A DNA stretch of 64,000 nt from assembly GCA_964035795.1 (NCBI GenBank), contig CAXIVU010000139.1:1-64000 (forward strand). Reading direction: 5' to 3'. The stretch is from Pterobdella sp. o SKG-2022 (lineage: Eukaryota; Annelida; Clitellata; Hirudinida; Piscicolidae). Shown here piece after piece: positions 44,701 through 56,700 of this stretch (within the stretch, counting starts at the first letter, position 1; every line of letters starts with the position of its first letter). The position numbers and the translations under genes were made by a program. The notes below the pieces were generated by a model. That model did no database searches and was not told the origin of the DNA. It was given only the letters and a program-made list of their open reading frames with translations.

Positions 44701-47700
44701 GTAGTTGGCGTTGTTGTTTCTACAGTAGTAACTGTTGGCGTAGATTTAGACAACATTTCTGTCGTTGTTGTCATAATAACAGTTGTTGTTTGCGTTGATG
44801 TTGCAATCGTTGTCGAAACTGTTGTAGCTGTAGCCAATGAAGTTGTTGTTACAGTTATTGTAGTTGGCGTTGTTGTTTCTACAGTAGTAACTGTTGGCGT
44901 AGATTTAGACAACATTTCTGTCGTTGTTGTCATAATAACAGTTGTTGTTTGCGTTGATGTTGCAATCGTTGTCGAAACTGTTGTAGCTGTAGCCAATGAA
45001 GTTGTTGTTACAGTTATTGTAGTTGGCGTTGTTGTTTCTACAGTAGTAACTGTTGGCGTAGATTTAGACAACATTTCTGTCGTTGTTGTCATAATAACAG
45101 TTGTTGTTTGCGTTGATGTTGCAATCGTTGTCGAAACTGTTGTAGCTGTAGCCAATGAAGTTGTTGTTACAGTTATTGTAGTTGGCGTTGTTGTTTCTAC
45201 AGTAGTAACTGTTGGCGTAGATTTAGACAACATTTCTGTCGTTGTTGTCATAATAACAGTTGTTGTTTGCGTTGATGTTGCAATCGTTGTCGAAACTGTT
45301 GTAGCTGTAGCCAATGAAGTTGTTGTTACAGTTATTGTAGTTGGCGTTGTTGTTTCTACAGTAGTAACTGTTGGCGTAGATTTAGACAACATTTCTGTCG
45401 TTGTTGTCATAATAACAGTTGTTGTTTGCGTTGATGTTGCAATCGTTGTCGAAACTGTTGTAGCTGTAGCCAATGAAGTTGTTGTTACAGAAATTGTAGT
45501 TGGCGTTGTTGTTTCTACAGTAGTAACTGTTGGCGTAGATTTAGACAACATTTCTGTCGTTGTTGTCATAATAACAGTTGTTGTTTGCGTTGATGTTGCA
45601 ATCGTTGTCGAAACTGTTGTAGCTGTAGCCAATGAAGTTGTTGTTACAGAAATTGTAGTTGGCGTTGTTGTTTCTACAGTAGTAACTGTTGGCGTAGATT
45701 TAGACAACATTTCTGTCGTTGTTGTCATAATAACAGTTGTTGTTTGCGTTGATGTTGCAATCGTTGTCGAAACTGTTGTAGCTGTAGCCAATGAAGTTGT
45801 TGTTACAGTTATTGTAGTTGGCGTTGTTGTTTCTACAGTAGTAACTGTTGGCGTAGATTTAGACAACATTTCAGTCGTTGTTGTCATAATAACAGTTGTT
45901 GTTTGCGTTGATGTTGCAATCGTTGTCGAAACTGTTGTAGCTGTAGCCAATGAAGTTGTTGTTACAGAAATTGTAGTTGGCGTTGTTGTTTCTACAGTAG
46001 TAACTGTTGGCGTAGATTTAGACAACATTTCTGTCGTTGTTGTCATAATAACAGTTGTTGTTTGCGTTGATGTTGCAATCGTTGTCGAAACTGTTGTAGC
46101 TGTAGCCAATGAAGTTGTTCTTACAGTTATTGTAGTTGGCGTTGTTGTTTCTACAGTAGTAACTGTTGGCGTAGATTTAGACAACATTTCTGTCGTTGTT
46201 GTCATAATAACAGTTGTTGTTTGCGTTGATGTTGCAATCGTTGTCGAAACTGTTGTAGCTGTAGCCAATGAAGTTGTTGTTACAGTTATTGTAGTTGGCG
46301 TTGTTGTTTCTACAGTAGTAACTGTTGGCGTAGATTTAGACAACATTTCTGTCGTTGTTGTCATAATAACAGTTGTTGTTTGCGTTGATGTTGCAATCGT
46401 TGTCGAAACTGTTGTAGCTGTAGCCAATGAAGTTGTTGTTACAGTTATTGTAGTTGGCGTTGTTGTTTCTACAGTAGTAACTGTTGGCGTAGATTTAGAC
46501 AATTTTTTCTGTCGTTGTTGTCATAATAACTGTTGTTGTTTGCGTTGATGTTGCAATCGTTGTCGAAACTGTTGTAGCTGTAGCCAATGAAGTTGTTGTT
46601 ACAGAAATTGTAGTTGGCGTTGTTGTTTCTACAGTAGTAACTGTTGGCGTAGATTTAGACAACATTTCTGTCGTTGTTGTCATAATAACAGTTGTTGTTT
46701 GCGTTGATGTTGCAATCGTTGTCGAAACTGTTGTAGCTGTAGCCAATGAAGTTGTTCTTACAGTTATTGTAGTTGGCGTTGTTGTTTCTACAGTAGTAAC
46801 TGTTGGCGTAGATTTAGACAACATTTCTGTCGTTGTTGTCATAATAACAGTTGTTGTTTGCGTTGATGTTGCAATCGTTGTCGAAACTGTTGTAGCTGTA
46901 GCCAATGAAGTTGTTGTTACAGTTATTGTAGTTGGCGTTGTTGTTTCTACAGTAGTAACTGTTGGCGTAGATTTAGACAACATTTCTGTCGTTGTTGTCA
47001 TAATAACAGTTGTTGTTTGCGTTGATGTTGCAATCGTTGTCGAAACTGTTGTAGCTGTAGCCAATGAAGTTGTTGTTACAGTTATTGTAGTTGGCGTTGT
47101 TGTTTCTACAGTAGTAACTGTTGGCGTAGATTTAGACAACATTTCTGTCGTTGTTGTCATAATAACAGTTGTTGTTTGCGTTGATGTTGCAATCGTTGTC
47201 GAAACTGTTGTAGCTGTAGCCAATGAAGTTGTTGTTACAGTTATTGTAGTTGGCGTTGTTGTTTCTACAGTAGTAACTGTTGGCGTAGATTTAGACAACA
47301 TTTCTGTCGTTGTTGTCATAATAACAGTTGTTGTTTGCGTTGATGTTGCAATCGTTGTCGAAACTGTTGTAGCTGTAGCCAATGAAGTTGTTGTTACAGT
47401 TATTGTAGTTGGCGTTGTTGTTTCTACAGTAGTAACTGTTGGCGTAGATTTAGACAACATTTCTGTCGTTGTTGTCATAAGAACAGTTGTTGTTTGCGTT
47501 GATGTTGCAATCGTTGTCGAAACTGTTGTAGCTGTAGCCAATGAAGTTGTTGTTACAGTTATTGTAGTTGGCGTTGTTGTTTCTACAGTAGTAACTGTTG
47601 GCGTAGATTTAGACAACATTTCTGTCGTTGTTGTCATAATAACAGTTGTTGTTTGCGTTGATGTTGCAATCGTTGTCGAAACTGTTGTAGCTGTAGCCAA

Positions 47701-50700
47701 TGAAGTTGTTGTTACAGTTATTGTAGTTGGCGTTGTTGTTTCTACAGTAGTAACTGTTGGCGTAGATTTAGACAACATTTCTGTCGTTGTTGTCATAATA
47801 ACAGTTGTTGTTTGCGTTGATGTTGCAATCGTTGTCGAAACTGTTGTAGCTGTAGCCAATGAAGTTGTTGTTACAGTTATTGTAGTTGGCGTTGTTGTTT
47901 CTACAGTAGTAACTGTTGGCGTAGATTTAGACAACATTTCTGTCGTTGTTGTCATAATAACAGTTGTTGTTTGCGTTGATGTTGCAATCGTTGTCGAAAC
48001 TGTTGTAGCTGTAGCCAATGAAGTTGTTGTTACAGTTATTGTAGTTGGCGTTGTTGTTTCTACAGTAGTAACTGTTGGCGTAGATTTAGACAACATTTCT
48101 GTCGTTGTTGTCATAATAACAGTTGTTGTTTGCGTTGATGTTGCAATCGTTGTCGAAACTGTTGTAGCTGTAGCCAATGAAGTTGTTGTTACAGTTATTG
48201 TAGTTGGCGTTGTTGTTTCTACAGTAGTAACTGTTGGCGTAGATTTAGACAACATTTCTGTCGTTGTTGTCATAATAACAGTTGTTGTTTGCGTTGATGT
48301 TGCAATCGTTGTCGAAACTGTTGTAGCTGTAGCCAATGAAGTTGTTGTTACAGTTATTGTAGTTGGCGTTGTTGTTTCTACAGTAGTAACTGTTGGCGTA
48401 GATTTAGACAACATTTCTGTCGTTGTTGTCATAATAACAGTTGTTGTTTGCGTTGATGTTGCAATCGTTGTCGAAACTGTTGTAGCTGTAGCCAATGAAG
48501 TTGTTGTTACAGTTATTGTAGTTGGCGTTGTTGTTTCTACAGTAGTAACTGTTGGCGTAGATTTAGACAACATTTCTGTCGTTGTTGTCATAATAACAGT
48601 TGTTGTTTGCGTTGATGTTGCAATCGTTGTCGAAACTGTTGTAGCTGTAGCCAATGAAGTTGTTGTTACAGTTATTGTAGTTGGCGTTGTTGTTTCTACA
48701 GTAGTAACTGTTGGCGTAGATTTAGACAACATTTCTGTCGTTGTTGTCATAATAACAGTTGTTGTTTGCGTTGATGTTGCAATCGTTGTCGAAACTGTTG
48801 TAGCTGTAGCCAATGAAGTTGTTGTTACAGTTATTGTAGTTGGCGTTGTTGTTTCTACAGTAGTAACTGTTGGCGTAGATTTAGACAACATTTCTGTCGT
48901 TGTTGTCATAATAACAGTTGTTGTTTGCGTTGATGTTGCAATCGTTGTCGAAACTGTTGTAGCTGTAGCCAATGAAGTTGTTGTTACAGTTATTGTAGTT
49001 GGCGTTGTTGTTTCTACAGTAGTAACTGTTGGCGTAGATTTAGACAACATTTCTGTCGTTGTTGTCATAATAACAGTTGTTGTTTGCGTTGATGTTGCAA
49101 TCGTTGTCGAAACTGTTGTAGCTGTAGCCAATGAAGTTGTTGTTACAGTTATTGTAGTTGGCGTTGTTGTTTCTACAGTAGTAACTGTTGGCGTAGATTT
49201 AGACAACATTTCTGTCGTTGTTGTCATAATAACAGTTGTTGTTTGCGTTGATGTTGCAATCGTTGTCGAAACTGTTGTAGCTGTAGCCAATGAAGTTGTT
49301 GTTACAGTTATTGTAGTTGGCGTTGTTGTTTCTACAGTAGTAACTGTTGGCGTAGATTTAGACAACATTTCTGTCGTTGTTGTCATAATAACAGTTGTTG
49401 TTTGCGTTGATGTTGCAATCGTTGTCGAAACTGTTGTAGCTGTAGCCAATGAAGTTGTTGTTACAGTTATTGTAGTTGGCGTTGTTGTTTCTACAGTAGT
49501 AACTGTTGGCGTAGATTTAGACAACATTTCTGTCGTTGTTGTCATAATAACAGTTGTTGTTTGCGTTGATGTTGCAATCGTTGTCGAAACTGTTGTAGCT
49601 GTAGCCAATGAAGTTGTTGTTACAGTTATTGTAGTTGGCGTTGTTGTTTCTACAGTAGTAACTGTTGGCGTAGATTTAGACAACATTTCTGTCGTTGTTG
49701 TCATAATAACAGTTGTTGTTTGCGTTGATGTTGCAATCGTTGTCGAAACTGTTGTAGCTGTAGCCAATGAAGTTGTTGTTACAGTTATTGTAGTTGGCGT
49801 TGTTGTTTCTACAGTAGTAACTGTTGGCGTAGATTTAGACAACATTTCTGTCGTTGTTGTCATAATAACAGTTGTTGTTTGCGTTGATGTTGCAATCGTT
49901 GTCGAAACTGTTGTAGCTGTAGCCAATGAAGTTGTTGTTACAGTTATTGTAGTTGGCGTTGTTGTTTCTACAGTAGTAACTGTTGGCGTAGATTTAGACA
50001 ACATTTCTGTCGTTGTTGTCATAATAACAGTTGTTGTTTGCGTTGATGTTGCAATCGTTGTCGAAACTGTTGTAGCTGTAGCCAATGAAGTTGTTGTTAC
50101 AGTTATTGTAGTTGGCGTTGTTGTTTCTACAGTAGTAACTGTTGGCGTAGATTTAGACAACATTTCTGTCGTTGTTGTCATAATAACAGTTGTTGTTTGC
50201 GTTGATGTTGCAATCGTTGTCGAAACTGTTGTAGCTGTAGCCAATGAAGTTGTTGTTACAGTTATTGTAGTTGGCGTTGTTGTTTCTACAGTAGTAACTG
50301 TTGGCGTAGATTTAGACAACATTTCTGTCGTTGTTGTCATAATAACAGTTGTTGTTTGCGTTGATGTTGCAATCGTTGTCGAAACTGTTGTAGCTGTAGC
50401 CAATGAAGTTGTTGTTACAGTTATTGTAGTTGGCGTTGTTGTTTCTACAGTAGTAACTGTTGGCGTAGATTTAGACAACATTTCTGTCGTTGTTGTCATA
50501 ATAACAGTTGTTGTTTGCGTTGATGTTGCAATCGTTGTCGAAACTGTTGTAGCTGTAGCCAATGAAGTTGTTGTTACAGTTATTGTAGTTGGCGTTGTTG
50601 TTTCTACAGTAGTAACTGTTGGCGTAGATTTAGACAACATTTCTGTCGTTGTTGTCATAATAACAGTTGTTGTTTGCGTTGATGTTGCAATCGTTGTCGA

Positions 50701-53700
50701 AACTGTTGTAGCTGTAGCCAATGAAGTTGTTGTTACAGTTATTGTAGTTGGCGTTGTTGTTTCTACAGTAGTAACTGTTGGCGTAGATTTAGACAACATT
50801 TCTGTCGTTGTTGTCATAATAACAGTTGTTGTTTGCGTTGATGTTGCAATCGTTGTCGAAACTGTTGTAGCTGTAGCCAATGAAGTTGTTGTTACAGTTA
50901 TTGTAGTTGGCGTTGTTGTTTCTACAGTAGTAACTGTTGGCGTAGATTTAGACAACATTTCTGTCGTTGTTGTCATAATAACAGTTGTTGTTTGCGTTGA
51001 TGTTGCAATCGTTGTCGAAACTGTTGTAGCTGTAGCCAATGAAGTTGTTGTTACAGTTATTGTAGTTGGCGTTGTTGTTTCTACAGTAGTAACTGTTGGC
51101 GTAGATTTAGACAACATTTCTGTCGTTGTTGTCATAATAACAGTTGTTGTTTGCGTTGATGTTGCAATCGTTGTCGAAACTGTTGTAGCTGTAGCCAATG
51201 AAGTTGTTGTTACAGTTATTGTAGTTGGCGTTGTTGTTTCTACAGTAGTAACTGTTGGCGTAGATTTAGACAACATTTCTGTCGTTGTTGTCATAATAAC
51301 AGTTGTTGTTTGCGTTGATGTTGCAATCGTTGTCGAAACTGTTGTAGCTGTAGCCAATGAAGTTGTTGTTACAGTTATTGTAGTTGGCGTTGTTGTTTCT
51401 ACAGTAGTAACTGTAGGCGTAGATTTAGACAACATTTCTGTCGTTGTTGTCATACGAACAGTTGTTGTTTGCGTTGATGTTGCAATCGTTGTCGAAACTG
51501 TTGTAGCTGTAGCCAATGAAGTTGTTGTTACAGTTATTGTAGTTGGCGTTGTTGTTTCTACAGTAGTAACTGTTGGCGTAGATTTAGACAACATTTCTGT
51601 CGTTGTTGTCATAATAACAGTTGTTGTTTGCGTTGATGTTGCAATCGTTGTCGAAACTGTTGTAGCTGTAGCCAATGAAGTTGTTGTTACAGAAATTGTA
51701 GTTGGCGTTGTTGTTTCTACAGTAGTAACTGTTGGCGTAGATTTAGACAACATTTCTGTCGTTGTTGTCATAATAACAGTTGTTGTTTGCGTTGATGTTG
51801 CAATCGTTGTCGAAACTGTTGTAGCTGTAGCCAATGAAGTTGTTGTTACAGTTATTGTAGTTGGCGTTGTTGTTTCTACAGTAGTAACTGTTGGCGTAGA
51901 TTTAGACAACATTTCTGTCGTTGTTGTCATAATAACAGTTGTTGTTTGCGTTGATGTTGCAATCGTTGTCGAAACTGTTGTAGCTGTAGCCAATGAAGTT
52001 GTTGTTACAGTTATTGTAGTTGGCGTTGTTGTTTCTACAGTAGTAACTGTTGGCGTAGATTTAGACAACATTTCTGTCGTTGTTGTCATAATAACAGTTG
52101 TTGTTTGCGTTGATGTTGCAATCGTTGTCGAAACTGTTGTAGCTGTAGCCAATGAAGTTGTTGTTACAGTTATTGTAGTTGGCGTTGTTGTTTCTACAGT
52201 AGTAACTGTTGGCGTAGATTTAGACAACATTTCTGTCGTTGTTGTCATAATAACAGTTGTTGTTTGCGTTGATGTTGCAATCGTTGTCGAAACTGTTGTA
52301 GCTGTAGCCAATGAAGTTGTTGTTACAGTTATTGTAGTTGGCGTTGTTGTTTCTACAGTAGTAACTGTTGGCGTAGATTTAGACAACATTTCTGTCGTTG
52401 TTGTCATAATAACAGTTGTTGTTTGCGTTGATGTTGCAATCGTTGTCGAAACTGTTGTAGCTGTAGCCAATGAAGTTGTTGTTACAGTAATTGTAGTTGG
52501 CGTTGTTGTTTCTACAGTAGTAACTGTTGGCGTAGATTTAGACAACATTTCTGTCGTTGTTGTCATAATAACAGTTGTTGTTTGCGTTGATGTTGCAATC
52601 GTTGTCGAAACTGTTGTAGCTGTAGCCAATGAAGTTGTTGTTACAGTTATTGTAGTTGGCGTTGTTGTTTCTACAGTAGTAACTGTTGGCGTAGATTTAG
52701 ACAACATTTCTGTCGTTGTTGTCATAATAACAGTTGTTGTTTGCGTTGATGTTGCAATCGTTGTCGAAACTGTTGTAGCTGTAGCCAATGAAGTTGTTGT
52801 TACAGAAATTGTAGTTGGCGTTGTTGTTTCTACAGTAGTAACTGTTGGCGTAGATTTAGACAACATTTCTGTCGTTGTTGTCATAATAACAGTTGTTGTT
52901 TGCGTTGATGTTGCAATCGTTGTCGAAACTGTTGTAGCTGTAGCCAATGAAGTTGTTGTTACAGTTATTGTAGTTGGCGTTGTTGTTTCTACAGTAGTAA
53001 CTGTTGGCGTAGATTTAGACAACATTTCTGTCGTTGTTGTCATAATAACAGTTGTTGTTTGCGTTGATGTTGCAATCGTTGTCGAAACTGTTGTAGCTGT
53101 AGCCAATGAAGTTGTTGTTACAGTTATTGTAGTTGGCGTTGTTGTTTCTACAGTAGTAACTGTTGGCGTAGATTTAGACAACATTTCTGTCGTTGTTGTC
53201 ATAATAACAGTTGTTGTTTGCGTTGATGTTGCAATCGTTGTCGAAACTGTTGTAGCTGTAGCCAATGAAGTTGTTGTTACAGAAATTGTAGTTGGCGTTG
53301 TTGTTTCTACAGTAGTAACTGTTGGCGTAGATTTAGACAACATTTCTGTCGTTGTTGTCATAATAACAGTTGTTGTTTGCGTTGATGTTGCAATCGTTGT
53401 CGAAACTGTTGTAGCTGTAGCCAATGAAGTTGTTGTTACAGTTATTGTAGTTGGCGTTGTTGTTTCTACAGTAGTAACTGTTGGCGTAGATTTAGACAAC
53501 ATTTCTGTCGTTGTTGTCATAATAACAGTTGTTGTTTGCGTTGATGTTGCAATCGTTGTCGAAACTGTTGTAGCTGTAGCCAATGAAGTTGTTGTTACAG
53601 TAATTGTAGTTGGCGTTGTTGTTTCTACAGTAGTAACTGTTGGCGTAGATTTAGACAACATTTCTGTCGTTGTTGTCATAATAACAGTTGTTGTTTGCGT

Positions 53701-56700
53701 TGATGTTGCAATCGTTGTCGAAACTGTTGTAGCTGTAGCCAATGAAGTTGTTGTTACAGTTATTGTAGTTGGCGTTGTTGTTTCTACAGTAGTAACTGTT
53801 GGCGTAGATTTAGACAACATTTCTGTCGTTGTTGTCATAATAACAGTTGTTGTTTGCGTTGATGTTGCAATCGTTGTCGAAACTGTTGTAGCTGTAGCCA
53901 ATGAAGTTGTTGTTACAGTTATTGTAGTTGGCGTTGTTGTTTCTACAGTAGTAACTGTTGGCGTAGATTTAGACAACATTTCTGTCGTTGTTGTCATAAT
54001 AACAGTTGTTGTTTGCGTTGATGTTGCAATCGTTGTCGAAACTGTTGTAGCTGTAGCCAATGAAGTTGTTGTTACAGAAATTGTAGTTGGCGTTGTTGTT
54101 TCTACAGTAGTAACTGTTGGCGTAGATTTAGACAACATTTCTGTCGTTGTTGTCATAATAACAGTTGTTGTTTGCGTTGATGTTGCAATCGTTGTCGAAA
54201 CTGTTGTAGCTGTAGCCAATGAAGTTGTTGTTACAGTTATTGTAGTTGGCGTTGTTGTTTCTACAGTAGTAACTGTTGGCGTAGATTTAGACAACATTTC
54301 TGTCGTTGTTGTCATAATAACAGTTGTTGTTTGCGTTGATGTTGCAATCGTTGTCGAAACTGTTGTAGCTGTAGCCAATGAAGTTGTTGTTACAGTTATT
54401 GTAGTTGGCGTTGTTGTTTCTACAGTAGTAACTGTTGGCGTAGATTTAGACAACATTTCTGTCGTTGTTGTCATAATAACAGTTGTTGTTTGCGTTGATG
54501 TTGCAATCGTTGTCGAAACTGTTGTAGCTGTAGCCAATGAAGTTGTTGTTACAGTTATTGTAGTTGGCGTTGTTGTTTCTACAGTAGTAACTGTTGGCGT
54601 AGATTTAGACAACATTTCTGTCGTTGTTGTCATAATAACAGTTGTTGTTTGCGTTGATGTTGCAATCGTTGTCGAAACTGTTGTAGCTGTAGCCAATGAA
54701 GTTGTTGTTACAGTTATTGTAGTTGGCGTTGTTGTTTCTACAGTAGTAACTGTTGGCGTAGATTTAGACAACATTTCTGTCGTTGTTGTCATAATAACAG
54801 TTGTTGTTTGCGTTGATGTTGCAATCGTTGTCGAAACTGTTGTAGCTGTAGCCAATGAAGTTGTTGTTACAGTTATTGTAGTTGGCGTTGTTGTTTCTAC
54901 AGTAGTAACTGTTGGCGTAGATTTAGACAACATTTCTGTCGTTGTTGTCATAATAACAGTTGTTGTTTGCGTTGATGTTGCAATCGTTGTCGAAACTGTT
55001 GTAGCTGTAGCCAATGAAGTTGTTGTTACAGTTATTGTAGTTGGCGTTGTTGTTTCTACAGTAGTAACTGTTGGCGTAGATTTAGACAACATTTCTGTCG
55101 TTGTTGTCATAATAACAGTTGTTGTTTGCGTTGATGTTGCAATCGTTGTCGAAACTGTTGTAGCTGTAGCCAATGAAGTTGTTGTTACAGAAATTGTAGT
55201 TGGCGTTGTTGTTTCTACAGTAGTAACTGTTGGCGTAGATTTAGACAACATTTCTGTCGTTGTTGTCATAATAACAGTTGTTGTTTGCGTTGATGTTGCA
55301 ATCGTTGTCGAAACTGTTGTAGCTGTAGCCAATGAAGTTGTTGTTACAGAAATTGTAGTTGGCGTTGTTGTTTCTACAGTAGTAACTGTTGGCGTAGATT
55401 TAGACAACATTTCTGTCGTTGTTGTCATAATAACAGTTGTTGTTTGCGTTGATGTTGCAATCGTTGTCGAAACTGTTGTAGCTGTAGCCAATGAAGTTGT
55501 TGTTACAGTTATTGTAGTTGGCGTTGTTGTTTCTACAGTAGTAACTGTTGGCGTAGATTTAGACAACATTTCTGTCGTTGTTGTCATAATAACAGTTGTT
55601 GTTTGCGTTGATGTTGCAATCGTTGTCGAAACTGTTGTAGCTGTAGCCAATGAAGTTGTTGTTACAGTTATTGTAGTTGGCGTTGTTGTTTCTACAGTAG
55701 TAACTGTTGGCGTAGATTTAGACAACATTTCTGTCGTTGTTGTCATAATAACAGTTGTTGTTTGCGTTGATGTTGCAATCGTTGTCGAAACTGTTGTAGC
55801 TGTAGCCAATGAAGTTGTTGTTACAGTTATTGTAGTTGGCGTTGTTGTTTCTACAGTAGTAACTGTTGGCGTAGATTTAGACAACATTTCTGTCGTTGTT
55901 GTCATAATAACAGTTGTTGTTTGCGTTGATGTTGCAATCGTTGTCGAAACTGTTGTAGCTGTAGCCAATGAAGTTGTTGTTACAGTTATTGTAGTTGGCG
56001 TTGTTGTTTCTACAGTAGTAACTGTTGGCGTAGATTTAGACAACATTTCTGTCGTTGTTGTCATAATAACAGTTGTTGTTTGCGTTGATGTTGCAATCGT
56101 TGTCGAAACTGTTGTAGCTGTAGCCAATGAAGTTGTTGTTACAGAAATTGTAGTTGGCGTTGTTGTTTCTACAGTAGTAACTGTTGGCGTAGATTTAGAC
56201 AACATTTCTGTCGTTGTTGTCATAATAACAGTTGTTGTTTGCGTTGATGTTGCAATCGTTGTCGAAACTGTTGTAGCTGTAGCCAATGAAGTTGTTGTTA
56301 CAGTTATTGTAGTTGGCGTTGTTGTTTCTACAGTAGTAACTGTTGGCGTAGATTTAGACAACATTTCTGTCGTTGTTGTCATAATAACAGTTGTTGTTTG
56401 CGTTGATGTTGCAATCGTTGTCGAAACTGTTGTAGCTGTAGCCAATGAAGTTGTTGTTACAGTTATTGTAGTTGGCGTTGTTGTTTCTACAGTAGTAACT
56501 GTAGGCGTAGATTTAGACAACATTTCTGTCGTTGTTGTCATACTAACAGTTGTTGTTTGCGTTGATGTTGCAATCGTTGTCGAAACTGTTGTAGCTGTAG
56601 CCAATGAAGTTGTTGTTACAGTTATTGTAGTTGGCGTTGTTGTTTCTACAGTAGTAACTGTTGGCGTAGATTTAGACAACATTTCTGTCGTTGTTGTCAT

